Notes: generated from the letters alone by a model not told the origin. A DNA stretch of 64,000 nucleotides from Daphnia carinata (GCF_022539665.2 NC_081331.1:8711534-8775533), one strand, 5' to 3'; positions 1 to 11,216 are shown, counted from the first letter of the stretch. Made by a program: numbers and translations.

Positions 1-2651
1 AGAGTTGTTCGGACGCATAAGCAAGGCCCAGTATTTTGCCGCACTAGACGCAACGTCAGGTTTCTTCCAGATCCCGCTCACTGAAGAGTCATCATACTTG
101 TGCACCATGGCGACGCCGATTGGCCGCTTCCGTTTTCTACGCCTCCCATTCGGCATAAAGTCAGCACCGGAAGTATTCCAGTGCACGATGTTTCAACTGT
201 TTGGAGACCTGGAGGGCATGGAGATATACTTCGACGATTTTCTGGTATGGGGAGACCCAGAAGACCAGTTGCATAAGCGGCTAACAGCTCTTTTCGCCCG
301 TTGCCGACAACACAACTTCAAGTTAAACTTAGAAAAATGCAAGTTCTTCTTTAAAAAGGTACCATGGTTGGGCCACATTATCATGGAGAAAGGGCTACAG
401 GTCGACCTGTCAAAGATAGAGGCGATAACAAGCATGCCGGAGCCCCGTGACAAACAGGAGTAAACCCGCATCTTAGGTATGGCCACGTATCTAGACAAGT
501 TTTGTAAAAACTTAGCTGATGTTACTCGCCCCCTGCGAGATTTGCTTAAAGGTGACGCTGAGTGGATTTGGGAGGAACAACAACGAGCAGCGATGACACG
601 TTTGAAGGACGCATTCGCCTCACTACCCACCCTACGCTTATTCGACCCTGACGTGCCAATAGTGATCCCAGTAGACGCTTCGCCCACGGGACTTGGTGCC
701 GTTCTTCTTCAGGATGGTCAACCCGTCGCTTACTCCTCATGCTCCCTAACGGACGCACAGAAGCGCTATTTTCAAATCGAGAAAGAGCTGCTGGCCGTTC
801 AGTTTGGACTACACCGGTTCCGCCAATATTTCTACGGCCAGTCAGTAACAGTCGAAACAGATCACAAACCGCTGGTAGGCCTAGTTGATAAGCCAATTGC
901 AAATTGCTCTCCTCGGATCCAGAGAATGAGGTTGCAACTCCAGTGTTATGACTTGGTATTGGTTTATAAGCCAGGGCGTGAACTCCACATTGCAGACGCT
1001 CTCAGTCGGGCCCCTCAACCGAAACTCTAGTGGAAGACCTGGCGCAGTCCAGCGAGGAGCAGGTTCACGCAGTGCTAGACGCAGTGATTCCGGTTCTGAC
1101 CACGCGCGCCAGATACGTAGCTGAAACAGCAGTGGACCCTTGTCTACAAGTAGTTCGGGACGTAATGTCACGGGGTTGGCCAGAGCATAAACGGCTGTGC
1201 CCAGAACCGGCAAAACCGTTTTGGAATGTTCGTCATGACTTGGCCGAGGTGAAAGGCCTACTTTTGAAAGGAGAGCGATTGGTCGTCCCTAATTCGCTAA
1301 AACAAGAGGTTTTGAAAGGAATTCACGATGGCCATTTCGGCGAAGTAAAGTGCGTCGAGCGAGCCAAGTCGGTGATCTACTGGCCAGGGTGTACGGAAGA
1401 CGTACGGAATTTGGTTACGGGATGCGCTATCTGCCAAGAAAATAGGAACCGAAACCCGGCTCAACCACTATTTCCGGTCGAGATCGCCGACCACCCATTT
1501 CAAAAGGTGGGAACAGATATTTTTGATTTCCAGGGAACCCAGTACCTACTGCTAGTGGACTATTACAGCAAGTGGCCATGTGCTGTTCCCCTACGCAGCC
1601 TCACAACATCGGCGGTGCTAGCGGAAATGGACCGTGTTTTCGCAGATTTCGGAACCCCCGAACAACTAGTTTCAGACAATGGCCCACAGTTTGGCAGCAC
1701 TGAGTTTCGAGAGTTCTGCAGGCGCCACAAGATCAGGCACACAACGTCGAGCCCAGAGTACCCTCAGTCAAACGGGATGGCAGAGTGCTCGGTACAAACA
1801 ACGAAAAAACGCTGCTGAAGATGTTTGAGGGCGGTAGTTCACTGTGGAAAGCTATGGTGGCCATGCGGTCCACACCTGTCTCGGACAAGCTGCCGTCACC
1901 AGCCGTATTGTTGCAGGGTAGGAACCTTCGGGGCGCACTGCCATTTCTGCCAGAAGCCTTAAAACCCCGTTTCATCAGCGCGTCAACAGTAAAAACCCAG
2001 CTTCAACTGCGCCAAGCCAAAACCAGCCACCAGAAGAGCCACTCACCGGATGTGCGGGGATCAGCATTGCCAGTGGGGCAGTCGGTTAGAAAGAGGGTGG
2101 GACGTAAGCTGATACCGGGCAGTGGTAGTGAAGTTTACGAACAGCCACATTCTTATCAAGTGGAGACGCTAGACGGGCGTTACTTCCGCTGAAATCGTCG
2201 TGCCATAAATACTAGCAGGGTGAGCACATCAACTTCCCAGATCCAGGCACCAAGGCCCCCCTCTCGAGATCGCCGCTCGCCGCCGCAGCGTTTAGCTTCA
2301 CCTGAACAGCCGCCTAACACATCAGAGCAAACGGAACACCAGGAGGAGAGCCCCCCAACATCATCATGTTGGGGCCACTCGAAACGCCGTTTTATGGGTA
2401 TTCGCCAACTCAGCCGCCCGCTGCGGATGGTCCCCAGGACGAGCCCGCACTAGGAGCGCCTAGCGGCTCCCGAGCGGGGCCAGCCGGCGAAGCCGGAACG
2501 ACCCGATCCGGGCGACCATATTTGGCACTACCGAAGAAGCTTTAGTACATGGGCGTTAAGGGCACACATAATTTCTATTTTTCACTATCAATTGTTGTAA
2601 TCCAGAATGGCCAAATGTAAAATGTACTCCAAATACCGTGTAAGAGGGAGA
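1..2651 (+). pseudogene. Decayed Ty3/Gypsy pol (RT, RNase H, integrase), 5' cut by window edge
   Basis: Polyprotein remnant of an LTR retrotransposon that would copy RNA to DNA and insert it. In order: the RT palm with the YFDD catalytic box near 230-240; RNase H near 640-880 with its acidic residues visible (VDAS, the IEKEL glutamate, TDHK); the integrase zinc region near 1310-1440; and the integrase core with Asp near 1516 (GTDIF), Asp near 1675 (SDNG) and Glu near 1788 (MAEC). A chromodomain-like or proline-rich tail runs to about 2453. Breaks seen: a TAA at 461-463 in an otherwise continuous frame, a frame change near 1028, another near 1800, and a TGA at 2190-2192. Gag and protease would lie left of the window. 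All catalytic motifs survive although the frame does not, so decay is probably recent. Family call is firm; the lineage within Gypsy is not resolved. Confidence 0.9.
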
Positions 2652-3059
2652 TGTCAAGGTCCTCCGCAAGAGGCGCCACTAGCTTCCGGCAACGGGGAGT
2701 GGAAGCTTCTACAACAATACACGGCAGTCTCAGAGCTGCACTCAGAACTACAACAGTATGTGGTGTACAATTACCATAACAGCTCCATGATGATGAAGAA
2801 TGAAAAAAATTTCGCGATCAGACGAGACTTGATGAAGACCTTTAGCTGTAGCCCTTCTTAAAGCTAGATGGTTCGATCGTGAATAACCGATAAATGGCTT
2901 AACTTCGCCACCCTGACCAAGTTGAGCTGGATTACCTAGCCATCGACAACACTCTGCAATCGCTACGGCCACGCGCAACTTTAAATCTCGATATTTCTGT
3001 CCAAATAAGTCGTCGTTAACTAAAACGTACCGTTGCATAGGAAGAGATCAAATCCTACA
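2640..3059 (+). repeat. Polypurine tract and putative 3' LTR of the first Gypsy element
   Basis: A purine run at 2640-2651 is followed at once by TGTCAAGG, the usual junction of polypurine tract and LTR start in Ty3/Gypsy elements, about 100 bases after the pol remnant ends. A TG...CA-bounded block could end at 3059 (CCTACA). No second LTR copy is in view, so the right edge is a guess. Confidence 0.45.
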
Positions 3060-3779
3060 TGTCTAGCATGCGACGCCAAAAAGGCGACAACACGGTTGTC
3101 AAAAGGATGACCAGCGTCTCATCTTCCGTTGCCATTTGAGTCACAGCTGCAGCGGCCTCTGCCACCACTCCCAGTTCCGGGACTCGAAGGAGTACTTCCC
3201 CCGCCCTCTTTCATTAAGTAAAACTAGCAAAGATGATGTTTAAACGTTAATATTAAGTTGTTTGTAAGATTTAGATTTAACTTTTGAGCGTTGGGAAAAG
3301 CAGCAATTCCTGACGCACCAACCTGGACTACTGGGGATGGATGCTTTGGAAGTGGCGACAACAGTTTGGCTGCATCAATCGTTTCCAAAAGTTTCAGAGC
3401 GTCTACATCTGCTGTCAAGTTAGCCATAGTCAGTACTGCGGCTGATAACAAACCCGAATGATTTCCTGAAAATAACCATAGGAAATGTGGCACGGCACGC
3501 TCTGTACGGAGTAAGGCTAGGCTCTCTAGATCAGTTCCAATTCACGGAATGCTGCTTACGATTGGTAAAAGAACTTGTGAAACGTAAACACGCATTAGCG
3601 ATGATCCTGTTGCCTCTCAATCAGATATTGTGGTAACGTACTTACTGTACCTCTTCTGTATATTGACTCAAATTACGAATGAAGATGCGAACTATGCCCA
3701 ACTGTATGAACCGATCATGAGCTTCTGGCGAGAGAGATAATTTTCATACGGCAGTTGAAACAGCCTTTAGCAGCCATAT
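3060..3779. other. No gene recognised
   Basis: AT-moderate sequence with only short open frames and no splice-supported exon. Nothing recognised up to the LTR start at 3780. Confidence 0.5.
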
Positions 3780-4078
3780 TGTAGCGCCAATGGACTTTGT
3801 CGCCTATCGCATGATGATAGGCGATCTGCAAGACAGGCGTTGGCTAGCATTGCCGCTCTGGCCGGATGTCGGAAGCCTTAAAAGCCCGACTCTGACAAGT
3901 CAGAGTGGTAGTTGGTAATTAGTAGTTAGGTTAGTAGTAGTTGAACAGTAGTCAAGTAGACATTCATTGCGTAGTTGTGCAATAGTTGTTCGATAGTTGA
4001 TTGAGTTGTAACCTGTTGTTTAGTGCTGTATCTTGTGAAGTGAATCCAATAAACGAACCTTAACCCAGAGTTGTTACA
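3780..4078 (+). repeat. 5' LTR of the small LTR element
   Basis: 299 bp, TGTAGC...TTACA, with AATAAA near its end (4047-4052). It matches the split 3' LTR base for base over nearly all its length. Confidence 0.9.
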
Positions 4079-4096
4079 TGGTGGAGATGCTCCTGC
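4079..4096 (+). promoter_or_regulatory. Primer binding site of the small LTR element
   Basis: TGGTGGAGATGCTCCTGC abuts the LTR end and begins with the TGG expected to pair with a tRNA CCA end. I could not assign the primer tRNA. Confidence 0.6.
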
Positions 4097-4213
4097 GTTC
4101 TTACCTGGTCAACTGCACGTTTAACCCAGGTAGGCGTTTGTTGTGAGGAGTCTCTGGGAGTCGAACTCGGCAATTGTTGGGCACGAGGCCACACCAACGG
4201 TCTGAGAAAACGT

Positions 4214-5121
4214 GTGATTGGCAGTGAGTCGCAGTGGGTCCTCGTTTGGATGTCACACGGGAGAGGTGTGATTTCAGACGCTGGGGAAAGGGGTCGTCGA
4301 AGAGCGGCTGAAGAGGTGGCGAAGGAGATTCAAACCTATTACACGGGTTTGAGGCACGCGACACTTCTAAGTGCAGTGGCGCGAGCTTCAACAAGATTTC
4401 AGGAGGCAGGTGCAACATCAGTGCGATCTAAGGGCAGTCGACAGGTCCCCCTGGCGAGGTGAGTGAGCTCACTTTCGGGCGCAAAGGTACGTGGGTGACC
4501 AGAGAGGCGTCCCAGCAAGGAGACATCCCAGACCTGACGCAGTTTGAGTTGGATTCCGAACCACAGGGTGAGGAACTCGTGGATACTCAGAGTCACCAGG
4601 TGTCACCAGAGAGACAAGAAACCAGGTGTGCTGCGGGAAGAGGGGGATTCGAGCCGACGGCTGCACACGAGCATCGTGAGCGTGCCCGTAGGGTTGGGAG
4701 TGAGGTTGACACACGAGCCAAAGTGGGAGAAGAGGAACGAGAGGAAGAGCGGAGGGTCAACCGAGACCAGAAATCGCATACGCGACGACTGGAGGTAGAC
4801 GACGCTGCGTCGTTCATCCCGCAAGTAGCAGGGCCCGTAAGCCCGGAAACGATCGAAATACAAGCCATTCCGGCGGAAAGTAGGAGGCGGAAGGCGGAGG
4901 CCGTTAGCAGCGATCGAGGGTCGCGGGCTCGGCAGACTATCGAAACGAACTCGTTCGAGACACAAGAGACGGTGACCGAAAACCAGGAAGGGGCGCGTCC
5001 AGTGTCAGTGCAGGCGGAAGGCGCTGCCGACAGGAGAAGCACGGTTGGCGTGGAAGCCGACACCACTGCTATCACCGATCGTGGTGATATCTGGCCGACA
5101 CAGATCGTCAGGTGCTGTTAG
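4214..5121 (+). CDS. Unidentified Glu/Arg-rich reading frame inside the small LTR element (gag position)
   Basis: An ATG frame runs from 4214 to a stop at 4460-4462. A second frame, open from about 4432, overlaps it and continues to 5121, so a shift between frames would give one product of roughly 300 residues. Its composition is very hydrophilic (Glu, Arg, Gln, Ser), with no zinc knuckle, no capsid motif I recognise, no signal peptide and no membrane segment. Its place directly after the primer binding site is where gag normally sits. It could be a diverged gag, a gag remnant out of frame, or chance. Whether the overlap is programmed frameshifting or decay cannot be told from one copy. Confidence 0.4.
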
Positions 5122-6055
5122 TGGGCAGCTGTCGAGAGAGGAACACGACGCCGCGGAAGAGCGAAGAGCGGACTTTGAAAGAAGAAGCCTGCGCGAAGGC
5201 CTACGACCAAGGGCGTCTAGCACGCCGCACGCAGCGGTGTTGGTCAGGCCAGAAAGAAATTGATTTAGTGTCGGTGATTCGCCGAGGCGACAGTCCATAG
5301 CTCAAGAAGAGGAACTAGCGAAAAGGCGAAAAAAACCTCGTCGCCGAACACGAAATAGCCTTAGTAAATGAAGGCACTTTGGCCAGCTGAATGTTGGCCG
5401 AACCAGTAGAAATAAAATGTGTAGTTTTGTACCCTTTCCGTTTGGGGTTGTCAACATTTCAGACTCCCCATGCTTGTAGGTAGGAGGGGGGATGTACCCA
5501 CACAGCACACTGCTGTCCTTTAGACGACAATTTTTGGTCCTCATTGGACCACTAGGACGTACATAAGACGCGGTGAAATTAATAAATGACCTGTTTTGGC
5601 TGCCTTCTGCACATCTACATGTCCGGCAGAAACGGAGCCCGTGTGCGTCTTTTACCAGTCATCCACAATGAGTTTAAGCGGTGAACTGGACCACTTTTGG
5701 ACCGCTTAATAATATAATTTTAAAAGATGTGGCTGTGCCTGGTATCGAACTCGGGTCTCCCGCATCACAGTCGGACGCTCTTTCCACTTGACCATACTAA
5801 AATTACATAACTCTCAGTTTTCAAGCAACACGATAGAAACAGAAAAATTTGAACATTCTACGTTTGAATTTCATGTATGTCAAAACTGGCAACACAGGAT
5901 TTGGCCAAATGTGGGAAAGAAGTCAGGAAAAGATGCGATTTTCCTAGACAACAACGGTCGCTGAAGCACACTTATTAGCGCGTCTATATCGGTCCCGTCC
6001 TGGTTGTCCTAGTGGGACGGATTTAGGATGTCTTCTGGCTTACAATTGTTGTCTG
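5122..6055. other. Non-coding rest of the small LTR element, with a tRNA-like stretch
   Basis: No coding frame recognised. On the minus strand, 5729-5797 resembles a tRNA: a D-arm-like AAGTGG, an anticodon-arm-like segment and a T-arm-like GAGTTCGATACC, but the acceptor ends do not pair. Best read as a tRNA-derived fragment, not a working gene. Confidence 0.4.
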
Positions 6056-6160
6056 GGTAGCGCCAATGGACTTTGTCCCCTATCGCATGATGATAGGCGA
6101 TCTGCAAGTCAGGCGTTGGCTAGCATTGCCGCTCTGGCCGGATGTCGGGAGCCTTAAAAG
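6056..6160 (+). repeat. 3' LTR of the small element, left part
   Basis: Matches 3780-3884 apart from a few substitutions, including its first base (G for T). It ends in AAAG, which recurs at 16421-16424 where the LTR resumes. Confidence 0.9.
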
Positions 6161-6564
6161 TGTAAAGCTTGGCCACAAATAGTGGAGAACAAGCTAGACA
6201 AAATAAAGATAGTTAGGAATGTTTTTACTTACAGTGGGCGCATGACGAGAGCGGCGACTGGCGGTGGAATGACACAACACAAGTGTAAGTATAACAAAGT
6301 TTTTATTGAACACACACTTGGTACAGAGCACTGTTACACTCCGACTCACAAAACTGACTGGCTTTACGGATTTTCGGGGGGAACATTTTATAGGTAAGTA
6401 GAAGGTCGAATCGGTTAGCACTTCGGGAAGGGTAGGGAATTTTGCCGTGTAAATTTAACACAGAGGTGCGAAAAGGGACATGGCCGGTTCTCGGAGGTTA
6501 AAGTCCTCCGTGGAAACCAATGTCGGTGTGGGGGGGAAACGGTACCAACGGGTCGTTCCTTACA
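6161..6564 (-). repeat. 3' LTR of the nested Gypsy element
   Basis: 404 bp. On the minus strand it has a TATAAAA box (6392 to 6386) and an AATAAA signal near 6307-6302. No clear polypurine tract precedes it on the element strand. Confidence 0.92.
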
Positions 6565-6597
6565 TACCTTACGGCCGTGGAAGATTGCGTCGCGCAA

Positions 6598-7266
6598 TCA
6601 CGATGTAGTGATGAGGGGTAGAGTTGACTCGCTGTTGTAGGAGTGGTATCTAGATGTCTCACTTGGAGAGTCGGATATGTTGATTACTTCTACTTCATTC
6701 TGCGCCCAATTTTCTTCTTTCGCTGGACCAGGGGATGCTGGTGGAGCCAAAAAGGTTTCATCGAGGGGTTCGTCGGGCCTGTAATCTCCGAATGTCGGGG
6801 TGGAGCACCTTGGGAAGTGGTCGACGTAGTCGTACCCCTTCTGGTATCCAGTGTTTACGTAATACTGGGTGGGTACATATTCTCTGATGCGAGGGTCGTC
6901 GTCGTCGGTGACGAAATGTCCCGGCGTCATCCCGACGCGCCACGAGGCCCGGTCCACTTCTGCTCCTTCCAATTTGCTCTTCTTACTGCGGTGCCGCTAG
7001 ATGCTGTCGTTCAACGCCTCCGCATGCAGGTTCCGGCCGGTGATGGGCAGCTGAGGGTCGTCTTTTTCGGCTCTTTCGCCATGGTAGTGGATGAAGACGA
7101 AACTGGCGCCCGAACAGTTCCGAAAATTTTGGGGTGTACCCCACCCGAGGGTTGTGCGATGGTAAGAGACGGCTGGTCTGCTAATTTCGGCGGCTCGGCA
7201 CCAGGGGCAGGTTTCCTCCGTGTGGCTGTGGCCGCAAACTGTGCAGGTTTCGTAAGCACTTGCCAT
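6598..7266 (-). CDS. Accessory zinc-cysteine frame between env and 3' LTR, with internal TAG
   Basis: ATG at 7266-7264. Near its start is a Cys-x2-Cys-x8-Cys-x2-Cys box (CTVCGH...CPWC), a likely zinc-binding ribbon. The frame meets TAG at 6999-6997 and then stays open to 6598 for another 132 codons. The second half is acidic and rich in Pro, Tyr and Ser, with EVINISDSPSE near 6660, which looks like a SUMO-interacting motif. The base after the stop begins CGG. Leaky TAG or simple nonsense mutation cannot be told apart here. I do not recognise the protein. Its place suggests a regulatory or accessory product of the element. Confidence 0.5.
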
Positions 7267-7342
7267 AGTTTTTCTTGCTGTTGCGGTTGAAGACACAATG
7301 ATTCTGCTGATGTCAGGTTGTAGCTTGATCAATGGCGAAAGG

Positions 7343-7465
7343 GGAATAGATCGTGGGAAAAAGGGGTAATGATGGTAACCAAGGTCAGCGTTATGGTGTA
7401 TCGTGGGAACGTAGGGTTGATCGTGGGAAAAAAGGAAACGGTCGATCGTGGGAAACGGGGTAAAA
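7343..7465. repeat. Short repeats of (G/T)ATCGTGGGAA
   Basis: The motif ATCGTGGGAA recurs at about 7347, 7400, 7429 and 7445, with irregular spacing, in the untranslated stretch before the accessory frame. Confidence 0.75.
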
Positions 7466-7486
7466 ACAAAATAGCGGAGGATAAAT

Positions 7487-7672
7487 TGCGGAACATGCAA
7501 ATGGAAGTTGCGTGAGGGTTGTGGGTTCAAGACTCCCTTTCGACAAAAAATGACACTGCGAATTTTTTAAGAAAACAAAATGACGGAAAGTTGTGGAACA
7601 CATGGAATGGAAGTTGTGTGAGGGTCGTATGTTCAAGACTCCCTTTCGACAAAATGACATTGCGAATTTTAT
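7487..7672. repeat. Two-copy direct repeat, period about 104 bp
   Basis: The units share GGAACA...GGAAGTTG.GTGAGGGT, then TTCAAGACTCCCTTTCGACAAAA, then TGCGAATTTT. Unit one is about 7487-7568 and unit two about 7590-7672. Confidence 0.85.
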
Positions 7673-8018
7673 TTTTTGTATGAGACGCAGATTTGTGTTA
7701 TTGTGTGAGGCTTCTACTTTTTACTACTGTTACAGGTCAGCATGTATTTAAAGGGTAAAGTAAAAAATGTCTACTACCGCCACCTGCCCCGGTTTGGGTA
7801 GTAGATTTGATCTTTTTTTTATTTTTTTGCTCAATGGAATTTAAACGTTTGTTAGTTAACGCATGTTTTACTTTTACTGTCGTTGTAGCATCGTCGCTGC
7901 TTGTCGGTGGAGTGTAGCTCCTTTCCTACATTGGGCGTCCTATTTGTCGGCCGGGACGGCTCCGAATGCTCGATATGCTGCACTGCGGGTGGGACGTTGA
8001 TGATATTTGATGATGATA

Positions 8019-9650
8019 TTATACGTTGAGGGATCCCAATCCACAAAAGCGGAAGGCAAGTACAATGATGATGCCTATGCCTGAAATAGATCCGAAATTC
8101 CGAAGCCAGTTGCCCACTCTGGCCATGAAGGAGATATGAGGGGCGTCGTAAGCGTTCAGTAGGACGTTACTCATTCGGCGGGTGAGCCTTATGTCGGTGG
8201 TGCTGTGTTCGTATACTGTTGCTAGGATGTCTGCCATGGCTGCAGCCGGACTCAACGGATTTTGTTTGAGCGCTGGGTGCAGCTGTAAAACTGAAGCGAG
8301 GGTGGTATCTACTTCGTATGTCAGGGCGTTGATCAGTTTCGTGCCCCTTACTGCCACAGATGGTACTATAGGGTCCCAGGTTCCATTTTTGTAAGTGTGG
8401 GCGCGTCCGTTGAAATTGACGAATCCGGAGTGCCAGTAGCATTCTCTATACTCGGTTAGTTCCCACCCTTATATACTGATGGTGGAGTTCTCTACTTTTG
8501 GCTGAGGTCCGCAGTCGGTGATGGTTGTTACAAATGTTACTTCTCGGGCAGCGCATTGGAGCACGGTGACATCTTTGCCTGTTGGTTGGAGTTTGGTGCA
8601 TTTCGGCAGATTCAAGTAGCTGGCGGCTAGCCAACCATTATACTGTGCCGTGGCGATGGCGTTTTTATGCGCCGTTCCCCGAATTTGACAATGAAGTGCT
8701 CGGATTTCTTCTGCTAGTGCGTTCTACATTTCTACAGCAACATCCCGGATGTATTGTGTGTGTGCCACTGCGTCTATCTCGGCGCGGAGTATTGTCGGGA
8801 TGGTCAAGTTTTTACTTTGCTTCATTTTTTGAATTGTTCAAGATGATCCAAGAGGCTACTACGCGGTCCATTCCTAACACTTAGCGGTAGTTTGAGTAGT
8901 TCGTTGCTGGTTTGCAAAGTCCGACACTGAAATTCTTCACCACGAAGTCTAATTGCTTACTGGAATCCCGAATTCAGAAAATTTTCGGGTTGTTTGGTAC
9001 AACAGGGCCACTCCTTCTTCTACTTGTTTTGCTTGGCATTTTTGGGATTCCCTAAGCGAATTGTCCCAGACGATTGTCACGAGATTGTGTATTAACGAAC
9101 CGTTGGCGGAGGCGGGGATGTCGCCTATAAGCGAGCTGATGACGCAATCCGAGCATTCGGTCTCCAAGATCACCTCTTCCAGTCGGCAGTTGATCAGGTA
9201 GTCCGTGCTAGTTTGTAGCCGGCTTCCTTGCACATGTGGCGTTGCTTCCAGAGACCAATTGTTGGATCCCAGGTTATTCATCGGCTGTCTGTCGCACAAG
9301 CGTGAATCGCGTAATCTACGAAATTCGTCGGCGGTGACGTCCAAAGGTGTGCGGTGCTCTTGCACGTGGTCCCATTGAAAGAAGTCGCGATAGACTGTTT
9401 TACTCATTTTCCACATAACACACGTATGTCCTAGAAATCTTTGCGTAACGGGTAGTGTAGAGTATACGTTGTAGTATACTCGAACGGGGGCTGCTGAGCT
9501 GATTTTGTGTTTGCAGCCTTCGTCGTCGAACTGGAGGAATACCTTGTGGAGGGCGTTGTCACAATCGCAGACCGTAGCGTTGGACGCAAAGCTTCCACTG
9601 ATCATCGTGGCTAAAACGAGGATCTGAAAAACACTATAAGATGGAGACAC
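8019..9650 (-). pseudogene. Envelope-like glycoprotein region of the nested Gypsy element, broken
   Basis: The first frame (9650-8949, 233 codons) opens with an ATG and a hydrophobic signal peptide of about 22 residues, then a cysteine-rich ectodomain with several possible N-glycosylation sites. A stop near 8949 and further frame breaks (8948-8360) interrupt it. A second open block (8357-8019) ends with a hydrophobic segment of about 20 residues near 8090-8045, fitting a C-terminal membrane anchor. Position after integrase is where env sits in envelope-bearing Gypsy elements. The spacing of Cys and Trp recalls glycoproteins of negative-strand RNA viruses (chuvirus-like) more than the F-type protein of errantiviruses, but that is an impression from memory, not an alignment. 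Confidence 0.6.
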
Positions 9651-9800
9651 ATGAGATATACGTTTTCTTTGGGTGGGTTAGTTGGTCGTCTGCTCCGCAT
9701 GCTACAAGTATATACACATTTTTAAAATTTCTGGGGCGGTCGGATTTTAGTCTAGGGCTTTAATCCTTCCCGTCTTTCAGGTCGGGCTACTACTTCGTCT

Positions 9801-11216
9801 TCACTGCGTTCTGGGGGGGGGGGGGGGGGGGGGGGGGGTAAATCCAACAAATGGATTAGAGATGTGTTTTTCGTCTTCCTCAGTTATCGGTTCTAGCGTG
9901 GACGGTTCCCATGAATCGGGGATCAGGTCGTTTGGTCCTAGAGATTCTTCTTCAGTTGATTCTTCGATCGTCCTATCTTCAGGATCTAGTCTGAGGTCTT
10001 CGAAAACAGGACAAGGGTCGTCTCTCCAAATCAATGCTTCGAGTAACGGTTTGATCCGGTTCGTATGGACTAGCTGGGGGGTCGTTCCTGGTGTGGACTG
10101 GATTTCTAACGTATGGTTGAGATTAATTTTTGTGATCCGGTAAGGGCCTTGGTACCTCGGGTTTAGTTTCCGACTAGTGCCGGATTTGACTGTTCGAACA
10201 TCAAGGAGTACTTTATCTCCTATCTGGTATTCAAACATCTTTACCCTTTTGTTGTACTGTTCTTTCTGCTGCGTCCGGGCTCTTTCTAGGTTTTCCTTGA
10301 CGAGGTCGAATGCCTTGAAGAGTCGTTTCATAATCTGGCTTTTGTAGTCCTGTGGTGTGACAGGGTCCGTAGGGACTGGTTGTAACCATCGATCGATTGG
10401 CATTACTGCGTCTCTCCCGTGATTTAGGAAATACGGCGTTTCTTGTGTCGAAGAGTTAACTGACGGTCGGTAAGCAAAGGCTACATGCCCCAGCATTTCT
10501 TCCCAGTCTTCATACCCCTCCGAGATGTATTTCCTCAGCATTTCCACGACAGTTTTATTGAACCGTTCCGTTAAGCCATTCGTTTGTGGGTGGTATACGG
10601 TGGTGGTGCAGTGTTTGATGCGGACTGCTCGGCACAGTTGTTTGAACAACTCCGATGTAAAATTGGTTCCGCGATCCGAAATGATTACCCTAGGTGGGCC
10701 GCGATAGTTTATGATTTTGTCGACTAAGGCTTTGCACGTTGTAACGGCTGTTTGATCTGGAAGTGCCACTACTTCCTCCCACTTGGTGAAATAATCCGTT
10801 ATTACCAGGATATGGTTGTTCCCTTCAAAGGACGTAGGATTTATAGGTCCCAGAAAGTCGAGTCCCAGGGTTTCGAAGGGTGCTTGTGCGGGTTGGAGTG
10901 AGTGTAAGAGCGCTCGGTTGTCGGACCGTCCCTGTCGGGCGCATGCCTCGCACTTCTGGCAGTACTCTTTGACGTCTTCGAGCATGCTGGGCCAATAGTA
11001 CTTGTCTCGTAGTCTTTGGCACGTCCTTCTGTAGGCGAGGTGGCCGGACAGGGGCGAATCGTGATATTCCTCTACTAGAGCTTGCCTAAGTGATGCTGGT
11101 ACTACCACTTGTTTTTGCATGAACCGTCGCCTTTTTTCAGAATGTGGAACGTAGGATCTGCAGAGCACGTCGTTCTCGATGGTGAATAATTCAATTTCCT
11201 TGGCCCAACTTGGCAA
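9801..11216 (-). CDS. Integrase of the nested Gypsy element
   Basis: A 471-codon open frame that inserts the DNA copy. The N-terminal H2C2 zinc region is complete (His and His near 11070-11050, paired Cys at CQKCEAC near 10945). The core has all three acidic residues: Asp in GLDFLGP near 10855, Asp in ISDRGTNF near 10680, Glu in GLTERFNK near 10575. A basic C-terminal domain follows (near 10240-10060), then an acidic stretch. The frame ends in a proline run made by a 26-base G tract (C on this strand) at 9813-9838. In an intact element it would be released from the pol polyprotein. Confidence 0.9.
   Translation of the reverse strand: MPSWAKEIELFTIENDVLCRSYVPHSEKRRRFMQKQVVVPASLRQALVEEYHDSPLSGHLAYRRTCQRLRDKYYWPSMLEDVKEYCQKCEACARQGRSDNRALLHSLQPAQAPFETLGLDFLGPINPTSFEGNNHILVITDYFTKWEEVVALPDQTAVTTCKALVDKIINYRGPPRVIISDRGTNFTSELFKQLCRAVRIKHCTTTVYHPQTNGLTERFNKTVVEMLRKYISEGYEDWEEMLGHVAFAYRPSVNSSTQETPYFLNHGRDAVMPIDRWLQPVPTDPVTPQDYKSQIMKRLFKAFDLVKENLERARTQQKEQYNKRVKMFEYQIGDKVLLDVRTVKSGTSRKLNPRYQGPYRITKINLNHTLEIQSTPGTTPQLVHTNRIKPLLEALIWRDDPCPVFEDLRLDPEDRTIEESTEEESLGPNDLIPDSWEPSTLEPITEEDEKHISNPFVGFTPPPPPPPPRTQ
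9813..9838 (+). repeat. 26-base G tract
   Basis: An uninterrupted G run on the plus strand that encodes the proline tail of the minus-strand integrase frame. It is slippage-prone and could form a G-quadruplex. Confidence 0.95.

Noticed and set aside
4593-5075. Minus-strand 160-codon Ser-rich frame
   Set aside because: Shadow of the hydrophilic plus-strand frame in the small LTR element; no feature of its own.
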